A stretch of 64,000 nt of DNA from Struthidea cinerea. Taxonomy: Eukaryota > Chordata > Aves > Passeriformes > Corcoracidae. How positions within the stretch are numbered: position 1 is the first letter of the stretch; each line of letters begins with the position of its first letter. The position numbers and the translations under genes were made by a program. Below, in pieces: positions 61,957 through 64,000 of this stretch. The notes under the pieces are model-generated. The model had not been told where the DNA came from. It searched no databases and saw nothing but the letters and a program-made list of their open reading frames with translations. The stretch spans positions 74,679 through 138,678 of the forward strand of contig VZTI01002067.1 in assembly GCA_013397865.1 (NCBI GenBank). The letters run 5' to 3'.

Positions 61957-64000
61957 AAGTGCTCTGGCTGTGGCTGGGGACCGTGGGGTGCTGGGTGGGA
62001 GGGGAGTGGTGGCAGCGCACAAAGACGGTGGCCTTGGGAGTGGGGCTGTGGGGACACACGGCAGAGGGGCCGGAGGAGAGGGAGGCAGCGGGAGAGTGCC
62101 CTGACCCGTGAAGGAGTGGCCCTGGGAAGGCCCCTCGGCCGCCCACATGCTCGCTGTCAGCTCCACGCAGGCCGCGGCCCTGATGCCTTCGCCTCCCCTG
62201 CCTCGCCAGGCTGCCCGCGGGGGACGGAAGGTGACGCTCGGGCACAGTGGCACACTCTGGGGAGCACCTCCCTGTGCCCACCGCCCTGGGAACATGCTGG
62301 GGGACACCACGTCCCCGTCCTGCTCTGTCCCCGGCAGCCCCAGCTTCAGGCGACGGCTCGGTGCCAGCGGCGGAGCGCGGTCCTACGGCAGCACTGAAAT
62401 ACGGCGGTGGGAAGTCCCCTACTGCTCCCTGTGTAGCATTTTATCTTAATAACATTTTATCTTGGATGACAAGCCTGTATAATGTGGTTTAAAAGCCACG
62501 GCTACGCTGACACCAGAACAGGGGGAAGGAAAAAAGCTCTTTTCTCCCGTCTAATACATTTGCTGAGGTCACAACTTGCGAACCTCTCGCTGTATCTCGC
62601 TCGCCAAGCTGGGAGCTGCTTTGTAGAGCGGCTCAGAGGCAGCGGCGGGAGCTCAGCCCTGCTCCTCCCTCCCGCTCAGGGTTCCGGCTATAAAGGCTCC
62701 GGCTCTCGCTTTCCTTTGCAGTTTTGGCTGGGGGAGGTCTGTTCTTCCCCCCCTGCTCCGTGCAGTGAGTGCTGGAGGCTTTGAAGGGGGAACTGCGAGG
62801 CTTTGCTGCAGCCCAAGGCTGGCGGGAGGCCGAGTCCCATGGAGTGACCTGCCTATCCCACCTGCACCATCAGCACAGCCCTTGCATGGCCCAGACTGCC
62901 TCCAACAGGGCTATCCCAGACCACGCTGACCATCCCAGGGCCACCGCGTGGATCACCACTCCTGCAGAACCCAAATCTCCCGGGCATGCTGCTCCTGCTG
63001 CTGCAGGCGCCGCAGCGGTGCTGCACAGCGCGGCGTCATTAGGGAGACAGCAATTCTGGTCTAATTGCCAGTGGTTCACAGCAAACATGGCAGGCTCTGC
63101 CTGCTCGGAACACAACCGTGGAGTCACGCTAAAGACAAAGGAGGCCCGAAAGAAAGACTAAGAGCAGACATTAAACCAGAGAGGGGACAGCAGCACACAG
63201 CCAGGTTGACTTGGGGAGGGAGAAGACACTGACCCAGCAATGAGGGTTAAGCTCTTCTTGTGAGAGCTAATTTAAGGTCAGGCAAATCCTGCTGACAGAT
63301 TATTTTTCACCTACAACGTTCAGATCGGTGGCTCGGCCACCGCGGCGCAGCAGGAGCTGGAGAGCAGCTGGAGGAGCTGCTGGAAGTGCCGTGGCCCAGG
63401 CTGGAGAACAGGACAGCCCTGTCCCTGCGCAGGACCGTGAGCAGACCCCTGCCCCACACTGGGGTCCCCCTCACACCAACAGCAGCCAGAGCAGCCCAGC
63501 AGCCTTTGCCAAGACCCAGGCAAATCCCACCCTGTGCAGCCACGCTGGGGGTGCCCCAGGAGGGACGGGAGTCTCCCCCCACCCCAGGCTGTCACTCTGT
63601 CACCTCTGCTTTGCTGTGACAGACAGACAAGCCCCAGCTTGCAGGACCATCAATTATTCACACGCACTATTTCTGAATATTGATGTTAAAAGCAAACTCC
63701 CGGCTTGCCCCTCGCCTGCGTCTCCAACGGGATTTTCACGCCACAAGGACCCACGTTCCTGAGGAGCCATTGGGGGAAGGGACACACGGAGGGACCTTCA
63801 CTGCCACCAGCGAGGTCTGCTGGCACCGGGTCAGGGGTCTGCAATTCAGGGTGGGATAAGAAACCCCTGGGGCTGGGGAACATCCCATCCTGCTCCTGAG
63901 GGATCCAGCCCAGCTGACGGAGCAGGGAGGAAGGCTCGGGGAATAAAAGGATGTGTCTGTCACAGACAAAAGGAGCTTGCTCTACCCCTCACTTGTTCAC
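61957..64000. other. Right end of window, GC-rich with a TATA-containing block
   Basis: No exon is recognised. At 62440-62470 CATTTTATCTT is repeated about 17 bp apart. At 62600-62760 a CpG-bearing block contains TATAAAG at 62689-62695 flanked by GGTTCCGG and GGCTCCGG, which resembles a core promoter on the plus strand, though nothing downstream is recognisable as a gene. The last kilobase is GC-rich and featureless. Confidence 0.45.

Noticed and set aside
61567..62397. Overlapping open frames of 247 residues (minus) and 256 residues (plus)
   Set aside because: Both are created by the 21-bp repeat, whose length is a multiple of three and lacks stops in most frames. There is no domain similarity.
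1..64000. tRNA, rRNA or microRNA genes
   Set aside because: No cloverleaf boxes or recognised hairpin precursors were noticed, although a covariance-model scan could not be run.

Overview
The window is a stretch of vertebrate, almost certainly avian, chromosome. It carries one recognisable gene, DSCAML1 (Down syndrome cell adhesion molecule-like 1), on the minus strand. Bird origin is inferred from several CR1 LINE 3' fragments with the typical '...TTCCAACCCAAACCATT...' and 'ATTCTATGATTCT' style tails, the absence of mammalian SINEs, and the very compact GC-rich introns (75, 83, 88 and 97 bp) typical of a microchromosome. The species cannot be read from the sequence.

Positions 1-26118 hold 29 consecutive coding exons, read from high to low coordinate. 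They join through GT...AG introns with perfect phase agreement into one open frame of 5175 nt (1725 complete codons). In transcript order the exons encode the second half of Ig2, Ig3 to Ig9, FN3 domains 1-4, Ig10, FN3 domains 5-6, the transmembrane helix and most of the cytoplasmic tail. Signal peptide, Ig1 and the first half of Ig2 are not found here and should lie upstream, beyond 64000. The last coding exon, with the C-terminal PDZ-binding end expected for the family, should lie left of position 1. From memory of the 33-exon vertebrate gene, these would be exons 4-32. Below, 'w' numbers count residues from the first codon in the window, and 'window exon' numbers run in transcript order.

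Positions 26119-64000 appear to be one very long 5' intron, with a 514-base assembly gap at 55806-56319. No nested gene could be supported. The intron is a GC-rich background broken by AT-rich islands that look like candidate conserved non-coding or enhancer elements. It also holds four CR1 fragments, two minisatellites, a CpG-rich block between two CR1 copies, and an apparent excess of the POU octamer ATGCAAAT.

Other structure of note: a hierarchical 20/60/192-bp purine-rich repeat in the last intron (about 347-1165), an intragenic CpG island just downstream of window exon 1 (about 25200-25900) that could be an internal promoter, a perfect 20-bp palindrome in the intron between Ig3 and Ig4, and a 31-nt microexon after the transmembrane exon. 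I found no novel multi-gene system; the most interesting signals are regulatory or repeat structures.
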